Below are positions 10,076 to 19,089 of a stretch of 64,000 bases of DNA, in pieces. Below the pieces are notes generated by a model. It was not told where the DNA came from. It made no database searches and saw only the letters and a program-made list of their open reading frames with translations. The stretch lies in assembly GCA_964564635.1 (NCBI GenBank), contig CAZMAR010000001.1:310001-374000 (forward strand). The letters are read 5' to 3'. The DNA comes from Tepidaquicella sp964564635 (GTDB lineage: Bacteria; Bacteroidota; Ignavibacteria; Tepidaquicellales; Tepidaquicellaceae). Each line of letters begins with the position of its first letter. Within the stretch, counting starts at the first letter, position 1. Position numbers and translations under genes: made by a program.

Positions 10076-13000
10076 TTGAAAAAATACATAGTATTTTTAA
10101 TATTTATAATACCTTTACATTTATACTCACAATTTGAACCCCACCCCGATATTGATTGGTATACTATAGAAACTGAAAACTTCAATGTAGTATTTCACCA
10201 GGGTAGTGAGCGAACTGCAAAACTAACAGCAAAGATTGCGGAGGAAATTTACGGTCCAATTACTTCATTATATGATTATAAACCGGATAGTAAAACAAAC
10301 CTCGTTGTAAATGATTTATCCGATATTTCAAATGGAGCTACGGATTTTTTCAATAATAGAATAGAAATATTTTCATCTGCATTAGATTATGAACTTAGAG
10401 GTACACATAACTGGCTTCGCAATGTAATTACACACGAATATACTCATATGGTACAGTTACAGGCATCTATGAAATTTTCAAGGAAGATTCCGGCTATTTA
10501 TTTACAGTGGTTAAATTATGAAAAAGAAAGAAGACCTGATGTCTTATATGGTTATCCAAATGCAATAGTTTCTTATCCGATTTTAGGGATAAATGTTCCT
10601 GCCTGGTTTGCAGAAGGGACTGCTCAATATCAAAGACAGCAATTATCTTACGACCAATGGGATTCACAGCGGGATATGATTTTAAGGATGTATGTGGAAG
10701 ATGATAATATGCTTTCTTATAATGAGATGGGACAGTTTTCTTCAATAACTTCTCTTAAAGCAGAATCAATCTATAATTCCGGATATGCACTTGTTAGATA
10801 CATTTCAGAAAAATATGGCGAGGAGAAATTAAAAGAAATTACTTACGGTTTATCCAGAGTATTCAATTTCAGTATGGATGCTGCTCTTAGACAAACTATC
10901 GGAAAAAGTGGCGAAGAATTATATAATGAGTGGAAACAATATCTGAAAAAAGATTATTCATATAGATTAAAAGGTGTAAAAGAAACTCAAATTGCCGGGA
11001 TACTAATAGAGAAGAACGGATTTGCAAATTATTCTCCTAAATACTCTCCCGATGGTAAAAAAATTGCTTATCTGACAAATAAAGGTTATGATTTTGCCCT
11101 TACAAGACTTGTTATTTATGATAGAACAAAAGAAACAAAAGAAGAATTAGATTTTCCTGTATCATATTTTTCCTGGTCTCCAGATGGAGAAAAAATCATT
11201 TTCTCAGAAAGAAATATACCTGCAAATCTTGATGGTATTACTCTATATGACTTATATGAATATGACTTAAAAACAAAGGAATCCAAAAAATTAACAGAAA
11301 ATAAAAGAGCAACATCACCATCATATTCTCCAGATGGGAAAAACATAATTTATCTTGTTAATAAAGACGGAACGATAAATTTAGAGATTGCTGATAACAA
11401 AGCAAAGAATCCTAAGAAATTAACAGAGTTTAAAAATGGAGAACAGATATATAATCCAAAATTTTCTCCAGATGGGAAATTTATAATTTTTGAATATTCT
11501 CTTGAAGAGGCAAGAAAGATTGCATATTTGGATTTAGAAACGAATAATTTCTATTTCATTTTAAATGAAAAGAATATTGATTTTAGAAATCCAGAAATCT
11601 CTAAAGATGGTAAATATTTGTATTTTTCATCCGATAAAACAGGCATTTTTAATATTTATCGATATAATTTTGAGACAAAAGAAATAAAACAAATTACAAA
11701 TGTTATTGGTGGTGCTTTTATGCCTTCCTTTGATGGGAATGACAATCTGGTTTATTCTTCTTATTATTCCACTGGCTTTAAAATTGAAGAGCTTAAAAAT
11801 ATCAGTTCTTATGAAAATAAAGAAATAAAAAATTATATTCCTCCACCCAGGTTAGTTGAGAAATATGCTTCAATTGATTCAATACCTACCAATGAAAAGA
11901 ATAAATTTGACTGGTACAAACTAAGAAATTATGATGATAAAACTTATAAGGATTATCCGTATACAAATTATAAAACTATATTCAATCAGTTATCTATTTT
12001 CCCTGTAATAAGATTTGATAATTACACAAAAGATAATAATATTCTTGATGCGATTAAGCCTGGTTTATATTTTTATTCTGATGAACTTATGACAAGATTT
12101 TCAATTTTTGGTGGTGCATTTATTAATAGAAAAGCAGAACGTGATATTTTTCTACAATTTACTTATAATAATGGTTTCCCAATAGGCAAAGACTTTCTAA
12201 TTAAAAAATTTGGTTTTTCACCTAAATTATTTTTCGAAGGATATAATGTTACTCGTAAAGCTGATGCTCAGATAATTGCAGGAATTGATTCAATTAATAT
12301 TGGTGTTGAATATAATCTTCTGGCTTTTATTCTTGGTATGGAATTTAATATATTCAATAGTAATCATCTACTTAGATTTGAATACGGATATAATAAATAT
12401 CAATCAAGTATAGACCCGTTTTTAATTCCAAGTAGTGGTATTTCTGTAAGAGGTTCTTCTCAGGATTATTTTAAAGCACACAGTCTTTCTTTGATTTATA
12501 ACTATTCCTCGTACTTTAGAAACAGAAATTCAGATATTAATCCTATAGGAAGAAAGATTGATATAAGATATGATTACGAAATAAGTGACATAAACCCTGA
12601 ATACACTGTCGAAAGCGATGGAACAATAAAAACACTCTATACAAAAAATAAACTACATAAACTTGAAGGTGTATGGTTAGAATCATTTGGCTTGTTCAAT
12701 AACAGACATACAATTTCTTTTAAATTAAGAGGAGGAACGATTTTTGGACCTGAGGTTGATAATTTTTATAATCTATATGTCTCAGGAATAACAGGAATGA
12801 AAGGATATCCTTACTTTGCACTTGGTGGAGGTAGAATCGCTTCAATAAATCTTACTTATAGATTTCCACTAATTGAAAATATTGATTTAAGAATAACTCC
12901 TTTATATTTTGATAAATTATTTATTGGCTTTTACACCGATATTGGAGATGCCTGGGAAGAAAATAAAGTAAAATTAAAAGACCTAAAGAAAGATGCAGGC

Positions 13001-13168
13001 ATTGAACTTAGATTACAGGCTTTTTCATTTTATGAATTCCCGACAAGTATTTTTTTAAACGCATCTTATGGATTTGATAAATTCACTAAAACATTTCGTG
13101 GTGAAAATGTGACTTACGGAAAAGAATGGCGTCTGTATTTTGGAGTACTTTTCGGATACGATTTATAA
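10076..13168 (+). CDS. Secreted metallopeptidase-like / TolB propeller / outer-membrane barrel protein
   Basis: The 1030-residue protein starts with TTG at 10076, which is convincing because it places a signal peptide (KKYIVFLIFIIPLHLYSQ) at the very N-terminus. Residues about 25-300 resemble the peptidase MA/gluzincin fold: H120-E-Y-T-H124 is an HExxH zinc motif and WFAEGTAQY supplies a candidate third ligand, E180. Residues about 315-590 hold TolB/WD40-like blades (YSPDGKKIAYL, WSPDGEKIIF, YSPDGKNIIYL, FSPDGKFIIF, ISKDGKYLYF). From about 640 the protein is rich in amphipathic strands and ends with a BamA/surface-antigen-like segment (GGGRIASINLTYRFPLIENI ... TDIGDAWEE). I infer an outer-membrane protein with a soluble protease-like head. 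The substrate is unknown. It is divergent from sprA. Confidence 0.75.
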   Translation: MKKYIVFLIFIIPLHLYSQFEPHPDIDWYTIETENFNVVFHQGSERTAKLTAKIAEEIYGPITSLYDYKPDSKTNLVVNDLSDISNGATDFFNNRIEIFSSALDYELRGTHNWLRNVITHEYTHMVQLQASMKFSRKIPAIYLQWLNYEKERRPDVLYGYPNAIVSYPILGINVPAWFAEGTAQYQRQQLSYDQWDSQRDMILRMYVEDDNMLSYNEMGQFSSITSLKAESIYNSGYALVRYISEKYGEEKLKEITYGLSRVFNFSMDAALRQTIGKSGEELYNEWKQYLKKDYSYRLKGVKETQIAGILIEKNGFANYSPKYSPDGKKIAYLTNKGYDFALTRLVIYDRTKETKEELDFPVSYFSWSPDGEKIIFSERNIPANLDGITLYDLYEYDLKTKESKKLTENKRATSPSYSPDGKNIIYLVNKDGTINLEIADNKAKNPKKLTEFKNGEQIYNPKFSPDGKFIIFEYSLEEARKIAYLDLETNNFYFILNEKNIDFRNPEISKDGKYLYFSSDKTGIFNIYRYNFETKEIKQITNVIGGAFMPSFDGNDNLVYSSYYSTGFKIEELKNISSYENKEIKNYIPPPRLVEKYASIDSIPTNEKNKFDWYKLRNYDDKTYKDYPYTNYKTIFNQLSIFPVIRFDNYTKDNNILDAIKPGLYFYSDELMTRFSIFGGAFINRKAERDIFLQFTYNNGFPIGKDFLIKKFGFSPKLFFEGYNVTRKADAQIIAGIDSINIGVEYNLLAFILGMEFNIFNSNHLLRFEYGYNKYQSSIDPFLIPSSGISVRGSSQDYFKAHSLSLIYNYSSYFRNRNSDINPIGRKIDIRYDYEISDINPEYTVESDGTIKTLYTKNKLHKLEGVWLESFGLFNNRHTISFKLRGGTIFGPEVDNFYNLYVSGITGMKGYPYFALGGGRIASINLTYRFPLIENIDLRITPLYFDKLFIGFYTDIGDAWEENKVKLKDLKKDAGIELRLQAFSFYEFPTSIFLNASYGFDKFTKTFRGENVTYGKEWRLYFGVLFGYDL

Positions 13169-13347
13169 TTTTATCTTATCATTAAAATACAAATACATTT
13201 TTGATGGGGTTTAGTTCTAAATTATAAACAACTAATTTGTAATAATTTTTAAACAAAAAAATTCTTCTTAATCTATTTATTACATTTATAGAAAATACAA
13301 TAAATAATAGAAACGTTTCCAATCAATAGTTCTGTTTAACAATTATC

Positions 13348-13355
13348 TAAATTTG
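13348..13355 (+). promoter_or_regulatory. Putative -7 box (TAnnTTTG) before YCF48/T9SS gene
   Basis: TAAATTTG matches the Bacteroidota -7 consensus exactly and lies 64 bases before the chosen ATG at 13420. The rest of the 13169-13419 gap shows nothing else recognisable. Confidence 0.3.
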
Positions 13356-13419
13356 AAAATTCATCATATAAAATTTTTCATTGACTTATAGTATATTTAT
13401 TTCTACATTTCTAAAAAAA

Positions 13420-14799
13420 ATGAGAAAAACGGGTTTAATATTTTTCTTAATAATTTTTATTTCTAAAATAAGTCTTACACAAAATCATAATTACATTAAG
13501 GATTGCGATTTATTCATTCCGTTATCAGACATAGTATGTTCTTCAAAAAAAGAAGCTTATATTCCGCAGGTATGGGAATTTTTTCAAACACCTGTTACTA
13601 ATCAAATTACAGATTTATTATTTCCTATGCCTTATTCTTATGCTACATTTAATTCTATGGGAATGATTATGTCCACAAATAGCGGTTTAAATTGGATAAT
13701 TATATCATTCAATGATACAACCTTTACAACATCATTTAATGGGGTCCATTTTATTAATGATTTAACTGGATGGGTTGTTGGTGGTGCAATGCAAATCAGA
13801 AAAACAACAAATGGTGGTTTTAATTGGGTAAGACAAATACCTCCTCAAGTAGGAGGAGTGCTTAATTCAGTTCATTTCTTTGATGTAAACACAGGAATAG
13901 CAATAGGAAGAAAAACTGTTAATTTTAATTCTTGTATTATAAGAACAACAAACAGCGGTATTACTTGGACTGAAATTATTGCTTCAACCTCAAATGAAAA
14001 TGAACTTTTTGATCAATACTGGTTCGATGCTAATACAGGGTTCATTTGTGGGAAAAATTTCTTAATGAAGTCAACTAATGGAGGCTTAAACTTTATCAAT
14101 TATTTTCAAAATTTACCTTCAATTTCTAATGGAGTAAATGCTTTACTTTGCATATATTTTAATGGTAATACAGGCTGGATTGGTGGTAGTAATGTTGATC
14201 ACAAAAATATTTTTAAAACTACTAATGCAGGGCTCAATTGGGTATTCCAAACTAATCCAGTAGTTCAATATACTTATTCTCAAATTAATGATATTATCTT
14301 TATTGATGATAACACAGGCTGGGCAGTACATGGTACTCCTGTTTCAGGCGCAATTCTTGTTACTTATAATGGTGGGTCTAATTGGGAAATAGAAGAAAAC
14401 ACAAATGTTTGGTTTGATTGTTTATTTAATTATAATGATACAAAAATTTTCTGCGGTTCATCTGAGGGTAAAATCTGGTATAGAGATATTCCAGCAAAAG
14501 TAAAAAAAATCAGTAATGAAAACCCCATAAACTTTAAACTTTATCAAAACTATCCTAATCCATTTAATGAATTTACAATTATTAAATTTCAATGTTTGAC
14601 TGGAAGCAAAGTAGAAATTAAAGTTTTTGATATAACTGGAAAATACATTCAAACAGTTATAAATGAATATCTATCCCGGGGTGAATATGAAATAAATTTT
14701 GATGCAACAGGTCTGACAACTGGAATTTATTTTTACCGTATCACTGTAAATAATGGTAAAGATTTTTATGATGTTAAGAAAATGATATTATTAAAATAA
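13420..14799 (+). CDS. T9SS-sorted secreted protein with YCF48/BNR-like repeats
   Basis: The ATG at 13420 is preferred to the TTG at 13381 because it places a signal peptide (MRKTGLIFFLIIFISKISLT) at the N-terminus, giving 459 residues. The body has about six repeats of the form (R/K)TTN-G-G-x-(N/T)-W (for example IRKTTNGGFNWVRQ, IIRTTNSGITWTEI, IFKTTNAGLNWVFQ) separated by segments such as FIDDNTGWAVHG, the YCF48/photosystem II assembly-like beta-propeller pattern. Residues about 370-459 form a type A T9SS C-terminal sorting domain: YQNYPNPFN, VFDITGK, GIYFYRI and a terminal KKMILLK. The protein should pass through SprA to the cell surface or medium. Its function is unknown; such propellers are usually binding modules. 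The next gene has the same architecture. Confidence 0.85.
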   Translation: MRKTGLIFFLIIFISKISLTQNHNYIKDCDLFIPLSDIVCSSKKEAYIPQVWEFFQTPVTNQITDLLFPMPYSYATFNSMGMIMSTNSGLNWIIISFNDTTFTTSFNGVHFINDLTGWVVGGAMQIRKTTNGGFNWVRQIPPQVGGVLNSVHFFDVNTGIAIGRKTVNFNSCIIRTTNSGITWTEIIASTSNENELFDQYWFDANTGFICGKNFLMKSTNGGLNFINYFQNLPSISNGVNALLCIYFNGNTGWIGGSNVDHKNIFKTTNAGLNWVFQTNPVVQYTYSQINDIIFIDDNTGWAVHGTPVSGAILVTYNGGSNWEIEENTNVWFDCLFNYNDTKIFCGSSEGKIWYRDIPAKVKKISNENPINFKLYQNYPNPFNEFTIIKFQCLTGSKVEIKVFDITGKYIQTVINEYLSRGEYEINFDATGLTTGIYFYRITVNNGKDFYDVKKMILLK

Positions 14800-14858
14800 T
14801 TCACAATTCAGAAGAACTAAATTTTTATTAAACAAAAATTATTAACGGTTTATTCACA

Positions 14859-16214
14859 ATGGTAAAAAAATTATCAATATGTAATATTATTTTATTTTTT
14901 AATATTTTTTTATTATCACTATTATCCCCATTATGTTTCAGTCAGCCTGGTACTTCAGGCTGGTTTTACCAACCACTACCTATACCGACCGATGCTCAAA
15001 TTCGAGATTTAAGATTCTTTGATGAAAATACTGGTTTAGTAGTAACGAGAAATCCTTTTTATATCCTCAGGACAACTAATGGTGGATATAATTGGCAAGT
15101 AGTAATAAATAATCAATATATTTCTTTAATAGATATTATAGACAGTAATGCTGTATATGGTGCAGGTGCATTTTCAAATGGTCACAAACAAATTATTCGT
15201 TCTTACAATCGTGGGTTAACCTGGGATAGTATAGCAGTAAATGTAGTTGAACAAATTTATGGTATTTCCTTTGTAAATCGGGACACAGGCTGGATTGGTG
15301 GTACAGCAGCAGGACTTCCTTATATCTGTAGAACAACTAATGGTGGTCTCTCCTGGACTGTTCAATCCGATGATACCGGCTATGGAAAATTATTCTTCCT
15401 TAAACAAAAAGTTAATGGATTCTATATAGGTTGGTCTCAACAAGAATCTGTCGCTACCTATAAAACAACTAACAGTGGTATTAATTGGTTTCAGATTGAA
15501 AACATTGGTGCTGTTTCTAAAATTTACTTTTTAAACCAATATACTGGCTTTGCAGCCAATTACAATACTATTAGAAAAACTACTAATGGCGGCTTGAACT
15601 GGAGCATTTATTATTTACCTTCTGATAGTGGAATAGTATTCAATACAATTAACTTATTTGTAATAATAAATAATAACACAATTTACGGTGATAATGGTGT
15701 CAGATATTTGGGAGGTGGTAAATACAGAGGGGTTATCTGGGTATCAACCAATGGTGGGATTAATTGGGGATTTCAACAACCGGACACAACTATAGAAAGG
15801 AACAGATATTATGGGATAGACTTTGCGAACAAGGATACCGGCTGGAGTAGTTGGATTAGAACCAATAACGGCGGAGGGCAAATCATTATTTCAGGAGTTA
15901 ATAGTTTCATTACTTCTAAACCAGAACTTTTCTCCCTTGAACAAAACTACCCCAATCCCTTCAACGCTTCCACAAGAATCAATTTCTCCCTACCTAAAGC
16001 AGCTTTTATCTCTCTCTGCATCTATGATATAACAGGAAAAGAACTCTTCAGAATCTTTGATAAACAGCTCTTTTCAAGTGGATATTATTTCACCATCATT
16101 GACCTAACTAAAACAAATCTATCCTCTGGAGTTTATTATTACCGATTGACTGCTCTGGATTTTCAGGAAACTAACTTATTTGCTCAATCAAAAAAATTTG
16201 TATTTATAAAATAA
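14859..16214 (+). CDS. T9SS-sorted secreted protein with YCF48/BNR-like repeats (paralogue)
   Basis: This 451-residue protein repeats the plan of its upstream neighbour: a long signal peptide (KKLSICNIILFFNIFLLSLL ending near CFSQ), six or seven TTNGGxxW repeats (ILRTTNGGYNWQV, ICRTTNGGLSWTV, TYKTTNSGINWFQ, IRKTTNGGLNWSI, IWVSTNGGINWGF) and a sorting domain from about residue 354 (LEQNYPNPFN, IYDITGKELF, SGVYYYRL, KKFVFIK). The two are tandem paralogues separated by 59 bases, but the sorting domains are clearly diverged. From about 15900 the DNA becomes richer in C and in CTC/CCC codons than upstream, and this continues into the next gene. Function is unknown beyond surface export. Confidence 0.85.
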   Translation: MVKKLSICNIILFFNIFLLSLLSPLCFSQPGTSGWFYQPLPIPTDAQIRDLRFFDENTGLVVTRNPFYILRTTNGGYNWQVVINNQYISLIDIIDSNAVYGAGAFSNGHKQIIRSYNRGLTWDSIAVNVVEQIYGISFVNRDTGWIGGTAAGLPYICRTTNGGLSWTVQSDDTGYGKLFFLKQKVNGFYIGWSQQESVATYKTTNSGINWFQIENIGAVSKIYFLNQYTGFAANYNTIRKTTNGGLNWSIYYLPSDSGIVFNTINLFVIINNNTIYGDNGVRYLGGGKYRGVIWVSTNGGINWGFQQPDTTIERNRYYGIDFANKDTGWSSWIRTNNGGGQIIISGVNSFITSKPELFSLEQNYPNPFNASTRINFSLPKAAFISLCIYDITGKELFRIFDKQLFSSGYYFTIIDLTKTNLSSGVYYYRLTALDFQETNLFAQSKKFVFIK

Positions 16215-16224
16215 CCTCAAAACA

Positions 16225-18642
16225 ATGATAAAATTTAAACTGATTCTTCTGTCTTTAATAATTTCTTCATCGACAGTTTTACTGCTTGGAACAGTTCATC
16301 AGAAACAAACCTCAACCCAAAGCGATTTAAAATCAGGGTTCTATATAGGACCTATGAATTTCTTCTTTGAGGAAAGACTAAGAACTCAACATCACTTCAA
16401 CTGGTATGATTCTCTCTACTATAATATGATGCACAACTACTGTGGACATTTTGATTCTTTCCCTACACAGTGGATAAACACTCCTCAGCGAGATGGCGGA
16501 TTCTTTGAAGATACTTCCAATTATGCACCTTATATTCGCAATGTTATATTACAGTGGCATCAATACTCCGGCAGGGTCTCTCTTATTATGGAACGGGAGA
16601 AGATTTTAAGACCTGCCTATGGGCAGAGATTTACTTTTCAGGCAGAAAATCAGGGAAAACAATATTGGCTTAGCAGGTTCCCGGCTTATGGATATGATTC
16701 AAATGAAAATATGACCGGAACTGACATTACTGAGTACTGGTTCAGAGAACCGGTCTCTGTTAGAAGATGTATTGCAGGGGTAGATAAACCTGGATATATT
16801 GTAAAAAATCTGATTGAAAACTACGGACAGGTAAATGACCTTTCCGTTGTTAGTGATAGAGAAAATTCCTCCGGACACCCAAGACTGTTCTCCGATATAA
16901 AACAACCTAAATATCAAAATAGATGGTTTATTAAACCAAGAATGAGGATAGATTCCATCTATGCTAAAACTCATCCTCAAGACACTGTCGTTGTTATATA
17001 TGTTAAAAACTATAGAGGAGACTATATTGCTTCATTTCCAATAAGATGTTCAAACTTTCTTGATTCCAATTTGCAATATAATGGTAATTATATAGAAAAT
17101 TATTATAATCTTCCTGCGAATTATCTATCGGTTCGAGCAGACTCATTAGCGATTGGTGCAGGAAGTGTCAGTGACTGCAAAGTAGATTATATTGTTAAAT
17201 GGCTTGGTAAAGTAGATGTTTGGCTGGATTATGTTAGAGTAGATGACTCCTGGGCACACTTCCTCTTTACCAGCTCTTTAGAACAAGAAATAATTAACGA
17301 CATTACTCCTTGGGAATTTCATTTAAAAATAAAGGAGGAAGTAGATGCATTTAAAGACATAGAAGGGCTTGCATACTTCTGGATTGATGAAGTCCAGTTT
17401 CCAAACTTAGAATGTATCGCAGAAGTTAACAGACTTGTTAAACAATATTCAAACAACAAGCTCTCTGTACTTTTTATATCCGACCCCATTTCCTTTATGG
17501 GCTGGTCAGGTCTAAAATATAAAAGAGAAAATGACCTCGCTCTCTGGGATAGTTGTATTAATTTTGCCTATAATTCTGGCGCTTTAAGTGATATTATGGT
17601 TACTCAATGGTACCCCGTTTTCTATAATATAAAATTCCCCTCTAATCTGCAAATCAACCTCTCCGATTCCTTCCCCGCTACGAGATTTTTCACTAAGGCT
17701 ACTAATTACTCCGACTATACATATTCTCAAAAAGGAATTCAGTCGGCTTTCTCCTGGTTTCTAAGAAATCATAAGTTTTTCTGTGAAAAAGCTAAATCCC
17801 TTGGTCTAATTTATGCTGTGGTTAATCAAACCAACAGTGATGAATCCGCTATTACAGGAACAGGTGGAGCAGATGACTGGGGATTAAGAGAACCAACCTG
17901 CGAAGAAATTTCCACTATATTGAATTTAGCAGTAGCTTATGGTGCAAAGATTCTGTTTGAATTTTCCTATACTACTTCAATGCAAAAAAACGATGCTGCA
18001 GGATACAGATATAATATGGGGCTTACTACATCCCAAATTGATAACTACAGCAATAAAAGATATTTTAATTACTATTATCAGGAAAAATGGAATTTTATTG
18101 CTCAATTAAACAAAAGGCTTTATGAAATTGGAAATTTTATGTATCCTTATAATTCATTAAATAAACACCTGAATCATCAGATTACAATTTCCACAGATTC
18201 ATTCCCTTATACAAATAATTTCCCCAAGCTACCATATTCTTATATTACAGATATCAGAAGTTTAGCCCCTTTAATGAATGGAGTTAATCCTTGCATGAGT
18301 GAGGGAGGAATTGACAGGTATTATGACTGTCCCGAACAAAGATATTGGGAACTGGGATTTTTCAGTTCTCCATTACCTGAAGATAGTCTATTTACAAAAT
18401 ATCTCTATGTAGTTAATAAGCGAACTTTTCCTAATATTAATAATGATGGAGATATAAGAATACTGGAAATTAAATTTAACCCTGATTATCTCCCAGTATA
18501 TAATGACTGGATAATTACAGAAGTACCCGGTGATTCCCTCTTAAAGAGATTTAATAAATATTACAATAACTATATACCGGTTGCATTATTTCAACCTGGC
18601 GAAGGGAAATTATTGAAGATTATTCCTGTGGATATAGAATGA
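16225..18642 (+). CDS. Secreted protein of unknown function, possibly glycoside hydrolase-like
   Basis: I do not recognise this 805-residue protein. It has an N-terminal signal peptide (KFKLILLSLIISSSTVLLLG), so it is exported. Alternating strand-helix segments in the middle, such as GLAYFWIDEVQFPNLECIAE, KLSVLFISDP, LGLIYAVVNQTNSDES and AVAYGAKILFEFSYTTS, would fit a TIM-barrel-like catalytic core, and the close FQPGEGKLLKIIPVDIE resembles the final beta-domain edge of some secreted glycoside hydrolase-like proteins. Both points are inference. There is no T9SS sorting domain, although both genes upstream have one. It starts 10 bases after the preceding gene and uses similar C-rich codons, suggesting joint expression or joint arrival. 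A decayed fragment of a paralogue lies just downstream. Confidence 0.6.
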   Translation: MIKFKLILLSLIISSSTVLLLGTVHQKQTSTQSDLKSGFYIGPMNFFFEERLRTQHHFNWYDSLYYNMMHNYCGHFDSFPTQWINTPQRDGGFFEDTSNYAPYIRNVILQWHQYSGRVSLIMEREKILRPAYGQRFTFQAENQGKQYWLSRFPAYGYDSNENMTGTDITEYWFREPVSVRRCIAGVDKPGYIVKNLIENYGQVNDLSVVSDRENSSGHPRLFSDIKQPKYQNRWFIKPRMRIDSIYAKTHPQDTVVVIYVKNYRGDYIASFPIRCSNFLDSNLQYNGNYIENYYNLPANYLSVRADSLAIGAGSVSDCKVDYIVKWLGKVDVWLDYVRVDDSWAHFLFTSSLEQEIINDITPWEFHLKIKEEVDAFKDIEGLAYFWIDEVQFPNLECIAEVNRLVKQYSNNKLSVLFISDPISFMGWSGLKYKRENDLALWDSCINFAYNSGALSDIMVTQWYPVFYNIKFPSNLQINLSDSFPATRFFTKATNYSDYTYSQKGIQSAFSWFLRNHKFFCEKAKSLGLIYAVVNQTNSDESAITGTGGADDWGLREPTCEEISTILNLAVAYGAKILFEFSYTTSMQKNDAAGYRYNMGLTTSQIDNYSNKRYFNYYYQEKWNFIAQLNKRLYEIGNFMYPYNSLNKHLNHQITISTDSFPYTNNFPKLPYSYITDIRSLAPLMNGVNPCMSEGGIDRYYDCPEQRYWELGFFSSPLPEDSLFTKYLYVVNKRTFPNINNDGDIRILEIKFNPDYLPVYNDWIITEVPGDSLLKRFNKYYNNYIPVALFQPGEGKLLKIIPVDIE

Positions 18643-18688
18643 GATTTTTTAAAAATAAAAATATTAAGCTAATTTAAATCAAACAGTA

Positions 18689-18944
18689 TCTCTGAATTAG
18701 AACAAGAAATAATTAACAATATTTCTCCCTGGGAGTTTCATTAAAAAAAATAAAGGAGAAAGTAGATACATTTAAAGACACAGAAGGGATTGCATACTTC
18801 TGAATTGGAAAGGTTCAATTAAGTAATCTTGCATGTGCTGTTGGAGTTAATCGTCTCGTGAAAGAATATTCCAAAAATAAACTATCAACCCTGTTTAGAA
18901 CTAATCTCAATAATTTGATTAGCAAATCAGGATTAAAAAATCAG
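18689..18944 (+). pseudogene. Decayed fragment of a paralogue of the upstream 805-residue gene
   Basis: This stretch matches the DNA of the upstream gene at about 17275-17530 (codons about 351-430). The fragment opens with LEQEIINNISPWEFH against LEQEIINDITPWEFH, then reads DTEGIAYF against DIEGLAYF, and ends in LIS-KSGLK against FMG-WSGLK. A run of A residues has gained two bases (frameshift with an immediate stop), and the TGG of YFWID has become TGA. It is therefore a non-coding remnant of a tandem copy. The rest of the gap to 19089 is AT-rich DNA with a perfect AATAAATATTTATT palindrome near 19060, and no gene. Confidence 0.85.
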
Positions 18945-19089
18945 AATATTATAAGTCAATTATATAAAAACATTTGTATATATGTAACACCAAATAACGG
19001 ATTATAATAGATTTAAAAGATACAAAATCTTGAATAAATGAAATAATTATTCTTATAAATAAATATTTATTCTATTATATAATTTTTTT

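Noticed and set aside
19040..19089. AT palindrome (AATAAATATTTATT) as terminator of the GNAT-like gene
   Set aside because: The stem is all A/T and has no loop or clear T-run; such palindromes are common by chance at this base composition.
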